DNA of 64,000 nt from Neelides folsomi (Eukaryota > Arthropoda > Collembola > Neelipleona > Neelidae). The translations under genes and the position numbers were made by a program. The stretch lies in NCBI GenBank assembly GCA_034687125.1, contig JAQGBZ010000238.1, forward strand, positions 1-64,000, written 5' to 3'. Below, one piece after another: positions 25,140-36,354 of this stretch; the stretch's first letter is position 1, and the number at the start of each line of letters is the position of its first letter. The notes below the pieces were generated by a model that was given only the letters and a program-made list of their open reading frames with translations, had not been told where the DNA came from and ran no database searches.

Positions 25140-28100
25140 GATCGTGTGCAGTGGCCGAGTGGGGAAACGAGAAAAAGTTGGATTAAGGATTAGTCAACGA
25201 AGACAAACACTCATCATTTAGAGAATCTTCACTTGTCAAAGGAATATAATAATAAAGATCTCCGTTCTATTCCTTTAATTGGTCCAAAGGGAGAGTGAAG
25301 TTGACAATGACAGTGGCGAAGTGTTCTGGTGAGGAAAGGGGAGAAAAGGGAAGGTCTGAGCAGTCGGGCGATGGAGCAGAAACTGAGTTAAATCAAGATC
25401 AGGAATTCGTGATATTGACATAGAAAGGAAGGGAGAGAAAAAAAGGAGTACGTTCAATTCACGTGGCCCTCGATCAGCTCATATTTACTTTATTTACTAA
25501 CAATGATCACAATCATAACATTAAGAGAGTGAGAATAATAATACAATTCAATCCCCAATGTCTCAGTCCCTTCTTCAAAGGCGTCAACAGCCAGGAGGAG
25601 AGAAAAGGAAATTATCAAATTATTTCTCTACCCTCCTTTTTACCCTTCTTTAACACAGTTGTCTTCAGTTGTGAGGTACTTAAGTTATAGTTTATTTTTC
25701 CTTCGGTGTCCTTAAACCTCCGTAGAATGAAGGAGTGGACACGGGAGAGCGGAATGGGTAAATAATAAATTTATAACACAATGCAAGTTCTCATCTCGTT
25801 CTTTTGATTCGGTGGTGTGATTGTGTGAGAGATTCGAGGCGAATCTGTTTTCGACACAATCCTTTTCCTCTTAATTCAACACGGACTGACTCGAGGACCT
25901 TTTCGGCAACCCAGCTAAAGAAAAAAACTCGTTTCGGGCATACGAAACAATGAAGGTGGACGGAAGCTTCATTGTCACCTACGCGGAATTAAAAGGAAAA
26001 AATGAATCTGGAAATGAGAAAATGAAATTGACACTCCAAGGAATCCCATAATGGCTAGGTCTTCAATTTTGTGAGCATGCAAATCGTCATAAAAATTAAT
26101 TTAAGGATTTTGAAACAGACAGTTCCTATCCAAACAATGAACATTTTTATATTGCGGCATAAGGATCAAGAGAGCGGAACATGCCAACTAACGAGCCACT
26201 TTAACCCATATAACGATTTTTACTTGTTTTTAGCAAAGGACGTGCTATTTAATGTAGCTATTTATAATTTAGCATAAAAGTTGAAAAAATTAGTGCGTAA
26301 AGCCATGAACTCGTGAATTTTATATGATGAAACACTTTCATTCTCTTTAAGCATCTTGGCAAGAAATTCTTCAACTTTATTACATTTTTAGCGTTGCTTA
26401 TTTGTCAAAAGCACATGAAATAAGTTTGAAGATAAATTGTCTTTTAACTTCATCACAAAAGTTCTTCAGGAGATTCATTTGGGCGAAGACTCAGTTAGAA
26501 ACTTTTTATCTTTTAGTTTACTCATCTTCCATCACATTGAATGTTTGTTTGAAGTTTCAATTGGAAATTGCAATAAGTAATTCGATCAATCAATTTTCCT
26601 CGCTCTCCCTCTTAATCAACTTTTCATTTGTCATATTTCTTCAATTCTTCATCAATTTCATTTCTACTGTGTAGACTCAATGTAGAAGTATTATATTTGA
26701 AAAAGAAATGCAATTGAAACGCATAATGCACAAGCAAAAATCCATAACCTTATTTGTTTACACAAAAGTTAGTTCATTCTAACTCCATAAGATTTTATGT
26801 AGTTCACTTTCTTCAAAAAGTAATAGTACATTATTTATATTATACATACATATACAGGTACAGGTACAGAACTACTAATATTAACGATATATGCTTCTGC
26901 CTGTTTAAGAGATTTTGGTTTAAAAGATACTTGGTAAAGCTGTTTGATATACAGTTTATGGTATACATTTACGTGATGTTTAACGTAAAAATAAGCAAAT
27001 CTCCCTTCTCATTTGCGTCTTATAATATGAGAAAACGTCTTTTGGTATGCAATTTACTCTAATGGAAATCAAGTCAGTAATTTGAATTTAATGGGAAATC
27101 AAATGTACCTTGAGGCTTATGCGTTTTTTTATTATGTTCTCTTACTACTCCCACGAGGCATTTGAGCACCATTGTAATCTCAGATTAGAACAAATTGAGA
27201 ATAGAATAATTAGCAAAGTACAATCACTGTAATTTATGAATGGAGAAGGAACTCAATTTCATTTTATGGTCTTCTGGACTTTCCGCGGACTTACCAACTT
27301 CGAGAGGAAGAGCCTTTTTAACCATGAAGGTGACAAGGTCCAGTAGAGCAGGACAGAACTGAAGGAACCAAAATTCCATTATCTTCTCCACTTTAAAGCC
27401 TCTTTTTTTCTTCAAGCAATCATCACTTTGAAGTGCAAGACATTAAAATTATAATCAGTTTCTTATTAATATTTTAATTGCTTTTAAATTAGATTTTAAA
27501 TTACGATTGACCTTTACTTTAACAATGCGATATGGATGTTATTTAATTAATTTTAAAATTATTTGATGTGATATTTAATTGTATGTATTAGGTGTAGGTG
27601 AAAATGGAGACGAAACAGGGATTGGATAAATCGATGTATTATAGTTAGTTTTACAGTATTTAATGCATTTATGTCTTTGTCAAGGAATTGATGATATGCA
27701 AACGACGGTTACAAGTACAATCTTGAGTTTTGGAGTGAATGTCATGTGTCCCGCTGTGATAAAGGGCATTAAAGGCAAGAGGGCTTCGACTTTGCTAAAA
27801 GAGCGTAGCCAAATTCTAATTGTGCAATCTAATGTCTATCTAAAGGAAAGAATTAAGAGAAAGAAATCTTTTGAAAAAATTACTATTTAGGCGGCAACGT
27901 CATGCATTCTATTAAGCCACACCCAGAACAACCTTTTGCATTAGTCAAGTAGTAAATTAACATTGAGCTAATGGATCTGTTAAAGTTGTTAAAGTTAAAA
28001 TATATTAAGTTTGTATATATTGAGAACTTTTGACACCATATCCGATTTTTAACTTTAGAGTTAACTTATATACTCGTACATACTTATAGGTATAAGTACA

Positions 28101-28316
28101 TACAAAGCAATGAATATACATATTACAGCAGTATAATGAAAATGAACAAGTTTATTCAATCTTGATCGGTTTTATAAAATTGGGTAAAAATAAGTAATTA
28201 AGGTCTAACTTCTGTAAAATGTGAAAAATGAGAAATATAATATGGGCTTACATATCATGTATCTATATTTATTTATTATTAATTAGTAAAATTAGTAAGA
28301 TCTACAATTTAGTTTG
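25140..28316. other. Intergenic region upstream of the ZP gene
   Basis: About 3.2 kb holding the ZP gene promoter and otherwise AT-rich DNA. Frames of up to 102 codons (for example 26754-27062 plus) are rich in F, Y, I and L, as AT-rich random sequence gives, and match nothing known. A short run of tandem ACAGGT units occurs near 26855. No RNA gene was recognised. Confidence 0.5.
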
Positions 28317-28594
28317 TCAAATAAAATGCACAGTTTTGTACTCATCACGTATGATTGCATACCTGACTAATTGGTAAAATTCTTCTTAATATTGAGATTT
28401 TCAGTGAGAATCTGAGTCATCATATTATGTGCCGGCTCTGTTCAAATAATTAAAAAAAATAATATTGTTAAACAAAGTCAAAAATTAATTAGTAGATTAT
28501 TCTGTCTGATTTCATCGTAGTTTGACAAATCATCATTATAAATATGTATAGTATGAGAATATTATAATTGTTAATAGTTAATGTTTAATATGAA

Positions 28595-28937
28595 TTAAAG
28601 ACTACCAAGAGGGTAAGCTTGAACTCCTTGAGGAAGGATTCCTTCAACATTTGTAATGGTAACGATTGTTCCTAAAGGTCCTTTATGCTGGGTTGAATTT
28701 CCAATTACTCCGACAATGATTCCTTCAGATACTTTGTCTTCCTCATCACTTAAAGCATTTTCTCCCACACAGCCATGGGTTTTTATGCACAGGACTAATG
28801 CAAGAAATGCCAAAACCTATAAATTTTTAATTAATTTTTAATTGACTGTTTTAGATATAACGCATACTTAACTTTTTAGGTTGAATATGAAATAATGGGT
28901 AAATTATATGCGTATGACTCACTTTAGAAGTTTTCAT
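28595..28937 (-). CDS. Small secreted protein, family unknown
   Basis: Two exons, 28937-28923 (MKTSK) and 28816-28595, join across a short GT-AG intron and give 78 residues. The N-terminus is a good signal peptide (VLAFLALVLCIKTHG). The mature part starts near CVGENALSDEEDKVSEG and continues GIIVGVIGNSTQHKG, with one N-glycosylation sequon (NST). It has a single cysteine after the predicted cleavage site, so it is not a disulphide-rich toxin or antimicrobial type. A donor-like GTAGTC at 28605-28600 would allow skipping of the stop and splicing to an acceptor at 28439-28441; that extended form would end at 28317 with about 115 residues. I do not recognise the family, and the gene call rests on the signal peptide and splice structure alone. 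Confidence 0.5.
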
Positions 28938-29954
28938 GTTTAAAGTCCGTGTCTCATCAAGGTATATCTTCAACTACCTAATATGTAAAAATTACTACTG
29001 GATGAATTATAACAACTTTAAAATTTAAAAAATATTAAAATCTAAGAACAATTGTGACTGTGAGGGTTTTTGATAAGAGTAAAACTGAATGAGATACGAG
29101 GATAGTACAGTATTTTAAACGTAGAACTACTATTTGTCGCCACTATTCAAGAATCATTTTTAAACTGACATTGAAAAATATTTGATCTGGACTGGAACTC
29201 TAATGCAATATCCAAAATACGATAAAATTAGAATATTATAAAAATAACACATGAGTCAATAGTAATACTATCAATATCCAAGAGTTTTTACAACCTTCGG
29301 TCGGTGTAGTTGTTCAAGGATAGTAAGCATATTTATAATAAAATACTGTACCTATTATATTAACTTCTTGAATCGAGTGTTCTAGCACTAATCTCAATAT
29401 TTTACATAAAGATTACCAGCTATAAGGTCCAGTCACCGGGGTCCGGTGTATCGTGTATGGTTATGGTAAATACATTATTTGTAGAGTAAACATAACATGC
29501 ACATCATTATCGAAGGATCATTTATACATTCTCAAAGACTGGACCCTTATTTATGCCGTGGTTTATTGTAAATTAGTACATGGTAAACACATATCAAATT
29601 TAACTTCTCAACAACTGACTTTATTAACAATCATTTTCTCTCACTACTCCTACATCATGTAAAAGGAAGTCTTTTTGGCTTATTTCATTCCATTGAAAAG
29701 GTTTAGACTTAAATATTTTAATTTATATTGGGTATTAAAAGTACAATCGATACATACATAATTATTATCTTATTATGTATTTTAAAAGAGGAAAAGTGAT
29801 TTATACTATCTTAGGTAGCAAAATCTTACATTCAAAAAATTAGTACAATTTAGTAAAGATAATTAATTACAATTAGGCATAAACACGAAACATTTAATTT
29901 ACAAATAGAATACAACTTTAACATTTATAAAAGAATAATACAAGAGGATTTCAT
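28938..29954. other. Intergenic AT-rich DNA
   Basis: About 1 kb between the small secreted gene and the 3' end of RAB5IF. It contains the possible small inverted-repeat element at 29422-29550 and the likely RAB5IF polyadenylation signal at its right end. The 69-codon frame at 29453-29662 overlaps that element and is not supported as a gene. Confidence 0.45.
29422..29550. repeat. Possible short inverted-repeat element
   Basis: ATAAGGTCCAGTC at 29422-29434 is matched in inverted orientation by GACTGGACCCTTAT at 29537-29550, with one extra base in the right copy. A perfect 6-bp GC-rich hairpin (CACCGG-GGT-CCGGTG, 29434-29448) lies at the inner edge of the left arm. This could be a degraded short transposon end pair. 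No clear target duplication is seen, so confidence is low. Confidence 0.3.
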
Positions 29955-29960
29955 TTTATT
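29955..29960 (-). terminator. Poly(A) signal for RAB5IF
   Basis: TTTATT on the plus strand reads AATAAA on the coding strand, about 100 bases past the RAB5IF stop codon. Confidence 0.45.
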
Positions 29961-30062
29961 ATTCGACAAAAGATGTTCAACTTATTTTTTGTTAAATGTA
30001 TTTAAGTTATTTGTATGCAATTCTGTATATTTTTGCATTGAAGATGTAAGAAAAAAGAAAAT

Positions 30063-30766
30063 TTAATTTGGATAAGGTATCAAATCTTGATCAGTAAAAT
30101 GAAGACCCGAATAAATAATAATCCATGTGACAAGAAATCCAGCAAATGAAGTCATAAACCCTTCTTTAGTAAGCTCCTGAAATTGAAAATAGTCGAGTTA
30201 ATAAATTAATTAATCGAGAATTCAAATAATTAAGATATAACTGAAGCATTATTAGGAAAGTTAATTAGAAAGATATACCCATGCTCCACCAAACTCTTCT
30301 TCATCAACTCCTTGATATCCAGAAAAATACAAATAAACGATTCCAGCATTAAAAACAAAAAATCTGAAACAATTAAAACCCATTTTAAAAACTCAAATTA
30401 AATCAAATGTTTCTCAAATATGTTTGAAGTTATATTTTAATATACACTTACAATCCTAAACCGATCATTCCAGTAAGTGGAACAAATCCCCAAATGAGGC
30501 CGAAGAAAATACCAAGAAATTGCCGTATCCAGTAAATAACATCAAGAAATTCATCCTATAACGAATATAAAACCATTTTAAAAAACCTCAGTCGAAAAAT
30601 GAAGTGAAATGTTTAATTGACAATAATACATAATTAATAGTATTTTAATTAATGAATAAATTACCTTATCCGGCCATTCTGATTTACTCTTAAATGCTTT
30701 TAATATGGTGGATTTAACTGTGGGTTCATATACCGCAGCATCTTTGTCTTTTTGAAGTTGCTTCAT
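30063..30766 (-). CDS. RAB5IF: RAB5IF / OPTI (C20orf24) homologue, ER multipass translocon subunit
   Basis: RAB5IF belongs to the Rab5ip family, as does EMC6. In vertebrates it partners TMCO1 in the GEL complex of the multipass translocon; it has also been described as a respiratory supercomplex assembly factor (RCAF1). Four exons, 30766-30665, 30555-30452, 30363-30279 and 30176-30063, total 405 bases and give 134 residues, close to the human length. Highly conserved blocks are plain: DEFLDVIYWIRQFLGIFFGL, FNAGIVYLYFSGYQG, VDEEEFGGAWELTKEGFMTS and FLVTWIIIYSGLHF. Three hydrophobic segments follow a charged N-terminal tail, as in the family. All introns are short with GT-AG ends. The gene is transcribed away from the KIAA1143 homologue. 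Confidence 0.95.
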
Positions 30767-31345
30767 CTTTCGATCTTTGAGTTATGAGTATTAAATTAAA
30801 TCTATCAAAAAATCACACATTTCTTTAAATTACTCATATAAAAATTAAGAAAAATACTATGTTAAGTTATTATTTATAAAGGAACAAAGTTTATATAAAT
30901 ATTTTTGTTTTAATAAGTATTTATTTAAAGTTCAACAATACTTTACCTTTGTTCTGAATGGCCAAGAGAAACTTTGTAATAAAATTTAACAAATAGGACA
31001 AGTTAAATAGGCGACCAATTATCAATCCTTAAATCAAAGTCTCTTACAACGTGGCTCTCGTCATTTAGCAATGAAGAATAGGATGTGCATAAAGGAGAAT
31101 AGCAATTGCCAATTGCTGCAGACTGCAGAAGCAAAGAATAGAATAAAGTGAAGTCGGTAATTAGGCTCAAAATACCCTCAAAAAAATCATGATATCGCAT
31201 CTGTTAGCCTGCTATTTGGATATAAAGCTTTTTGTATCAACCAGCGCATACGAGGGATTCACAAGCATTAACCGAGGAAGAGGATTAATTAATAAAAACA
31301 TTAATTTAAACCGCATACGTTAAAGACATATCTTTAACAGTGACA
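30767..31345. promoter_or_regulatory. Shared upstream region of the divergent RAB5IF and KIAA1143 genes
   Basis: Only 579 bases separate the two start codons on opposite strands, so both 5' UTRs and promoters must fit here. The sequence TTTAACAG just before the KIAA1143 ATG looks like a splice acceptor, so that gene may have a 5' UTR intron. No TATA box stands out from the AT-rich background. Confidence 0.5.
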
Positions 31346-32317
31346 ATGAGCCGAAAGAATCCAAATCCGAAAAGGAATCCAGTGGCATTCACCAAACCTC
31401 CAGAGCCGACATTTCTTCGAAAGCTCAAAGAGCAAATTGGCTATAAAGATGGACCGAACATTGACACAAAGGTGAGGATCCATGATCCATTATTAGATCA
31501 TTTGCGAACATTTTTTCAATTTTAATTATTCATCAATTTAACCTCGACTATCTATAATAGCTTTTGATTTGAATGAATTATGCGACCTTTGGCCACCATT
31601 TAACATGATAAAATTATAAAAGCGAGAAGAAATGCCCGACGGAGAAGAAGACGACTATAAAGACAAAGACGATGAAAAACCAACAGTAGTTGTTTTACGC
31701 CCAGGAGATCTGAGTGCTGAAGAAGCTAACAAGCTAAAATTGTTTGACGGTAAACAAAATACAATCGATTTCAAATAGTAGTTGACATACCCCTCAAAAA
31801 TAGTAACTATGAAAAAATTGTTTAAAAAATAATAGAATCGATAGAATTTGAACTGATTTTGAATGAAAATAATTTATTTGTTTGGAACAGAACGGAGGTA
31901 ATTTTGAAAATTCATTGAAATAAAAAGTTTTCAGTTGTTAAAATCGTCTTTTGTATAGCAACTTGTATTTTTTGTCATTTGTATGTCAACTACTATTTGA
32001 AATCGATTGTATATTTAAGAGAAATATAAAAAATTTACATTATTTGAGAACGTCTATGCATATACAATATATTGTAATATAATAGGAAGTTATAAATAAT
32101 TAATTTAGCTTATTTTTAAATAATAGAAAAAGAGGATGAGGAACTTGATGCTGATGGAAAGATCAAGTTCAAGAAACCACTTAAACGACCTAGCGATTCC
32201 TGTGAGAGAGAAAAGGAAATAAGGAAGAAGATTGAAAAGAAAGAAAGTTCGATGCAGAAAGTCAGCAATAAAAGTCTTCTGTCTTTCGACGATGAAGAAG
32301 ATGAAGACGCTGAATGA
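31346..32317 (+). CDS. KIAA1143: KIAA1143 homologue (DUF4604 family)
   Basis: A small, highly charged and probably disordered nuclear-type protein of unknown biochemical role. Three exons, 31346-31471, 31623-31749 and 32127-32317, total 444 bases and give 147 residues (human about 154). The N-terminal block PPEPTFLRKLKEQIGYKDGP matches the human [35 protein letters not shown] matches PQVVVLKKGDLSVEE. The C-terminus ends SLLSFDDEEDEDAE like the human SLLSFDNEDENE. The ATG at 31346 was chosen because it begins MSRKNPNPKRNPVAF, as in the family. Intron 2 (31750-32126) carries a short DNA transposon. An AATAAA at 32408-32413 follows the stop. Confidence 0.92.
31762..32009. mobile_element. MITE-like non-autonomous DNA transposon with perfect 29-bp inverted ends
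   Basis: The first 29 bases (31762-31790, starting CAATCGATTTCAAATAG) are the exact reverse complement of the last 29 (31981-32009). A TA dinucleotide flanks each side (31760-31761 and 32010-32011), the target duplication of Tc1/mariner-type elements. The 248-bp element is AT-rich with no coding frame, so it would depend on a transposase made elsewhere. Its perfect ends suggest a fairly recent insertion. It lies wholly inside the second intron of the KIAA1143 homologue, on no exon or splice site, so it should be spliced out. Confidence 0.88.
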
Positions 32318-32854
32318 ACCACTAAAATATTTTCGCATGTCGTTTGTTTTAATTTCAAGGTATTTTAAAGGTGATAGGAGTTTGATTTTTTATATTTATA
32401 ATTTATAAATAAAAATAAAAGTTAATTTAATTTTATGTAATAAACGCATGAAAATGTAATGACTAATGGTTAATAATGAAAATAAATAAATAAATATAAA
32501 GGTCTTATGTTTTATATTGAGCGTATATCATCTCATTTTTATTAAGTAATCACATTTTATCAAAAACAATTGATAAACTTGAAGGATATAAATATTGGAA
32601 ATATCCGCATCCACAAAGATTTTAAATAACATTATATACATTTTGTTTTTAACCATTATTAAAACTTCCTTAAAATAAACCCATTTAAGATAATATATAA
32701 ATATACATGCTCTCGAACGTCATTATATAGTTAGTAATTAATATTAATTATTAATAACAACATGAAAACAACAATGAATAGATTCATTCTTTAGGTCTCA
32801 TTGCTGGGCGACATCAACAACACGTAGTCTGGAAGGTTTGGAAGAGATTGCGAC
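32318..32854. other. Spacer between convergent genes
   Basis: About 540 bases of AT-rich DNA between the 3' ends of the KIAA1143 homologue (plus) and the LysM gene (minus), probably mostly 3' UTR. It includes an AATAAA at 32408-32413 on the plus strand. Confidence 0.5.
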
Positions 32855-33683
32855 TCACTCGTGAGTTTTCGAGTGTTCATTGTTGTGAATTGGTATCGAA
32901 CTATTCGAATGGTGTAGGGCGAAGAGATAAATGTGTTCTCGAAAAAGGAAGAAAATCAATGGAAAGATGATGAGAAATGCGAGGCATGGGATCAAAATTT
33001 TCCACCAACTTACTTCACTCTCTTGCTTTACTGCTAAAAAAAGAAAATGTGATAGAAAAATTAAATTATCCTGTGATAATGCAAATTTAAAATAATTTAA
33101 ATTTTGTCATATAATTGCTCAATAAAATATAGTAAATTGGTGTGATTCCTTACAATAGAGATCGTCAATTGGTTGTCCATTGAGAATAGGTGAACTGGCA
33201 GCAACCGCTTGCGCTTTTAATCTGATGTCCTCAACCTGTGAGTCAAGGGCTGCCAGAAAAACTTCTCCATTAGGAGCCTCTTCGTCTTCTTCTTCTTCAT
33301 ATGCATTGGATTTGATAAGAGGGATCCTATCCGATTCGGATAGGTCAACTAGAACACGACGTGCCGGGACCTTGATTACTTTCCTCCCATGGAGCTCTGT
33401 ATCAGAGTGAATGTGATTCACCCGTTTCAAATCTCCAACCTAAAATTTTAATTTAATTTTAATTAATGATTGTTAAAATTGGGTTCATATAAATAATATT
33501 CCTTGAAATGGGGATATTCAAATCAATTAAAATCAATTAAAAAATTACAGTTGTGTTGAAGAGAAGAGCAATTCCTTGGAGAGTATCTGTGGGTTGGAGA
33601 ACCCGTTCCAAGAATTCCTCTTGAGGTTTCCGGGTGGCAGATGAGAGTTCGATTCGTACCTTGTCCCCCCTCTTCGTGGCCAT
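32855..33683 (-). CDS. LysM-domain single-pass membrane protein (LYSMD3/LYSMD4-like)
   Basis: Animal LYSMD3/4 proteins carry one LysM domain and a transmembrane helix; human LYSMD3 has been reported as a chitin-binding surface protein. Three exons, 33683-33549, 33439-33154 and 33033-32855, total 600 bases and give 199 residues, shorter than the roughly 300 in human. The LysM domain is at about 24-68: ERVLQPTDTLQGIALLFNTT, then VGDLKRVNHIHSDTEL and RKVIKVPARR, following the family pattern DTLQ-IAL-T-V-DLKR-N. An acidic stretch (EEEEDEEAPNGE) follows. A transmembrane helix (ILIPCLAFLIIFPLIFFLF) spans about 152-170, with a short C-terminal tail. The LysM and helix order fits LYSMD3/4 rather than the soluble LYSMD1/2. 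Assignment to 3 or 4 is not possible by eye. Confidence 0.88.
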
Positions 33684-36187
33684 TGCATCGTGCGATTGTG
33701 GACGAGCCAAAGGCCACTAATTCCATATGGAGAACATCTAATTTAGACGAATTTAGCGGAAGAGATGACAAGGACGGATGTTGAAAACAAAACTCCCTCT
33801 TGTTTAAACCTCTTCTTTGCTCTCTATTAGTACTTGCTTTTTTTCGCAACTTGGCCAATGTAATGTAATTTTTCATTCGACTCAACCGAGCATATCAAAA
33901 GTGGATACATGTTACAGGTTCATAAAACAGGTAATAAATACGTATACTCAAGAAGGTAATTTAAACTTACTATACTTACAAACATAATACATAAAATATT
34001 GCTTTAATTTGTTTTCATCAACTCAATGTCAGCTATAAAGTGTACAGTACATGCACAACATCAATAGGAACCTTGCTTATCTATGTAGAGTACATGTTTC
34101 CGAGTTCCAATGAACTTATGTATTTTAAGTGTTAGCTTAATGTGTATTACATCATATTTATAACAAATTAGCCATGTTAATAGGATTTGTGGGAATGAGG
34201 AAATAATCAATTAATTCAGTTATCAATCCAATTTGAAGAGATTGCTACCATTTGCCGAACTGCAAAATAAAATCACAATTCTTAATAATACTTTTAAAGT
34301 GTATTTTTTTCATTTTTCTAATAAATTAGTTAATGGACACTTTCTTAAAATAATTGCCTATAAATATATCCATATTATGGAGTTCGTGACATTCGGGTAA
34401 TTTCCCCGAATTAAGTACATGTCTCCTCAAACATTAAATAACATTTTCTATAAAAGCATAGTAAAATAAATTAGATCTGTAAATTCTGTAATAGACAAGC
34501 GCTATATTATGTGCTATTAATTTCAATTATGGTATCTTATCCTATTGTGCCTTTAGATTTTTATTGATAAGCAAAGAGAATATTATTATTTATTAATAAA
34601 AAACAATTTCCTATCGACTTATACTAATTTAAATGCATTGCCCATATTCGAGTCCTCATCCAAGTCTTCCATTCCAAGCCAATAAAAGTATCAAAGTATT
34701 ACACCGCATCGAGTAAGTATAAATAATAAATAATAGATTTTCCCAAAGCCGTAGAGTCATTGTTTTTGAGCAAAAGTTAAAAATAGAATGTGATCTTATA
34801 AGCGTATACTTTCCGTCCTTCATTTGGAAGGAACGGACAAAGTTCATCTTATTGATTTGGGACGCCTGAAACGGAGAAAGCAACAGATAAGTTTCCCATT
34901 TCCCCTTGAAAGCCTCTCAAGAACATCTAAGAAATATCTTATTCAGTTTATACAATATTATTAAAAAAAGTGACAGGTTTGATATATGCCAATATTTATA
35001 TAATGTGTACAATAGGAGTTATACTAAGATAACAATTGTTTTTGTATTTAATATGATGCAAAGTAGTTTATGTATGTATAAGAGTAGAGGATTTGTAAGC
35101 AATATATATATATATATATAAAGAGGATGGGTCCTCCATCACGATCTCCAAATCCTACTATACATTCAAGCACTCCCACACCAAGAATGCTTAAACCTCT
35201 CAATTTAGATCGATTTTCCTTCCTCAAGTGAAATAGCACGAGTCTCCTGCCATTTAAGAGCAAATAAAGAGGAGAAAGTGGGAGTGGAACGGAATGAGCG
35301 TCTGGCCTATCTCCACCAGTGAAATAAGTAATAAACAAAGAGTTAAATTGCAATTCACCACCAAGGAATTTGAAAGATAAAATGAGAATGTGATTCAACA
35401 TATTGAGCTCCCTCCCTTGCACCTGTAACTTCCATTCTGGAAATTAAATAGAATATAGAACGAATATTTATATGCTCTATTCAATTCATTGGTCAATGGA
35501 CTTTGTTAATGGTCTTCATTCCTCCACGTGCCCCTACCGAGGATTTTTCTTACAATCTAGTAATTCTAATATACAAATATACAAATACTTTATTGTGCGT
35601 AGTAGGGGCAATGGGCACTTATTACTCAAATTCACTCATCCCTTGGAGGTTAAATTGGGCTATGGGGATCTCATAAGGCTCCCATGCTTTGCTGCCAACG
35701 ATTTGGAAAATGAGATTGACTTTGGGCATATAAAAGGCAATAAAGTTTAAGAACCCTTTTGTGCCCGGGAATAAAGAGAGGAATTAAAGGGGTTCAATTG
35801 ACCTCGGCACTCAGGCGGAAATTATGTTAGTGAGAGCCGAGGGAGTCGTGGGGGTGAACGGGGATTGGAATTCATAATGCAAGGACCTCACACACCCGCA
35901 GACACACATACTTTCTCCTCATGATTGATTGACGGGATTTGGCAATATGAGGAGGAGGGCGTGAGGGGCGGCGGACGGAGATTTGGAGTTGTTGCCAGGG
36001 CGCATGAAGGGTCTTCTCTCTCTCCTGTTACTCCTCGCATCACCAGGAGCTTGAGGACCATCCTGAGGAGGTGGAGGGTCACATTAGCTAACATCGGAGC
36101 CCCATCAATGTAAGTGCCACCTCGGTTTCTCCTCTTTTCCTCTGACCCACATTAGGGGTGCACTCAGGGAAGTAACATACACATAGA
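33684..36187. other. Intergenic region and probable 5' UTR of the GPCR gene
   Basis: About 2.5 kb between the LysM gene (minus) and the GPCR (plus). The left part is AT-rich; from about 35.8 kb the sequence becomes GC- and CpG-rich, as around the GPCR exons. A strong donor (AAT/GTAAGT at 36110) followed within 80 bases by acceptor-like CATTAG and ACATAG suggests a non-coding first exon ending at 36109. An (AT)n run lies at 35102-35120. Open frames at 35048-35422 (minus) and 35472-35750 (plus) resemble nothing known. Confidence 0.4.
35102..35120. repeat. (AT)n microsatellite
   Basis: Nineteen bases of uninterrupted alternating A and T in the intergenic region before the GPCR gene. Confidence 0.9.
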
Positions 36188-36354
36188 TTGGAACCTCGGA
36201 GTCGGGAGCCAGGGAGGAGGCGGTCGGCGCGGGGATCTTTCCCGGATGATGCAGCCAAGGGAGGCTGTGCGTGCGGAGACCAACAGTTGGTTGATCACTC
36301 GCTCCTCACCAGCTCCACGGATCGGAGTCCCGCCGTGTGCCCCTCTGTAATGCG

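Noticed and set aside
25145-25175. tRNA-like CAGTGGCCGAGTGG motif resembling the 5' part of a Ser/Leu tRNA
   Set aside because: No matching acceptor stem, anticodon arm or B-box downstream.
28081-28098. Short palindrome TACTTATA-GG-TATAAGTA
   Set aside because: Eight-base AT-rich arms are expected by chance in this composition.
32892-32912. tRNA B-box-like AGTTCGATACC on the minus strand
   Set aside because: Lies inside the last coding exon of the LysM gene and has no A-box or stems.
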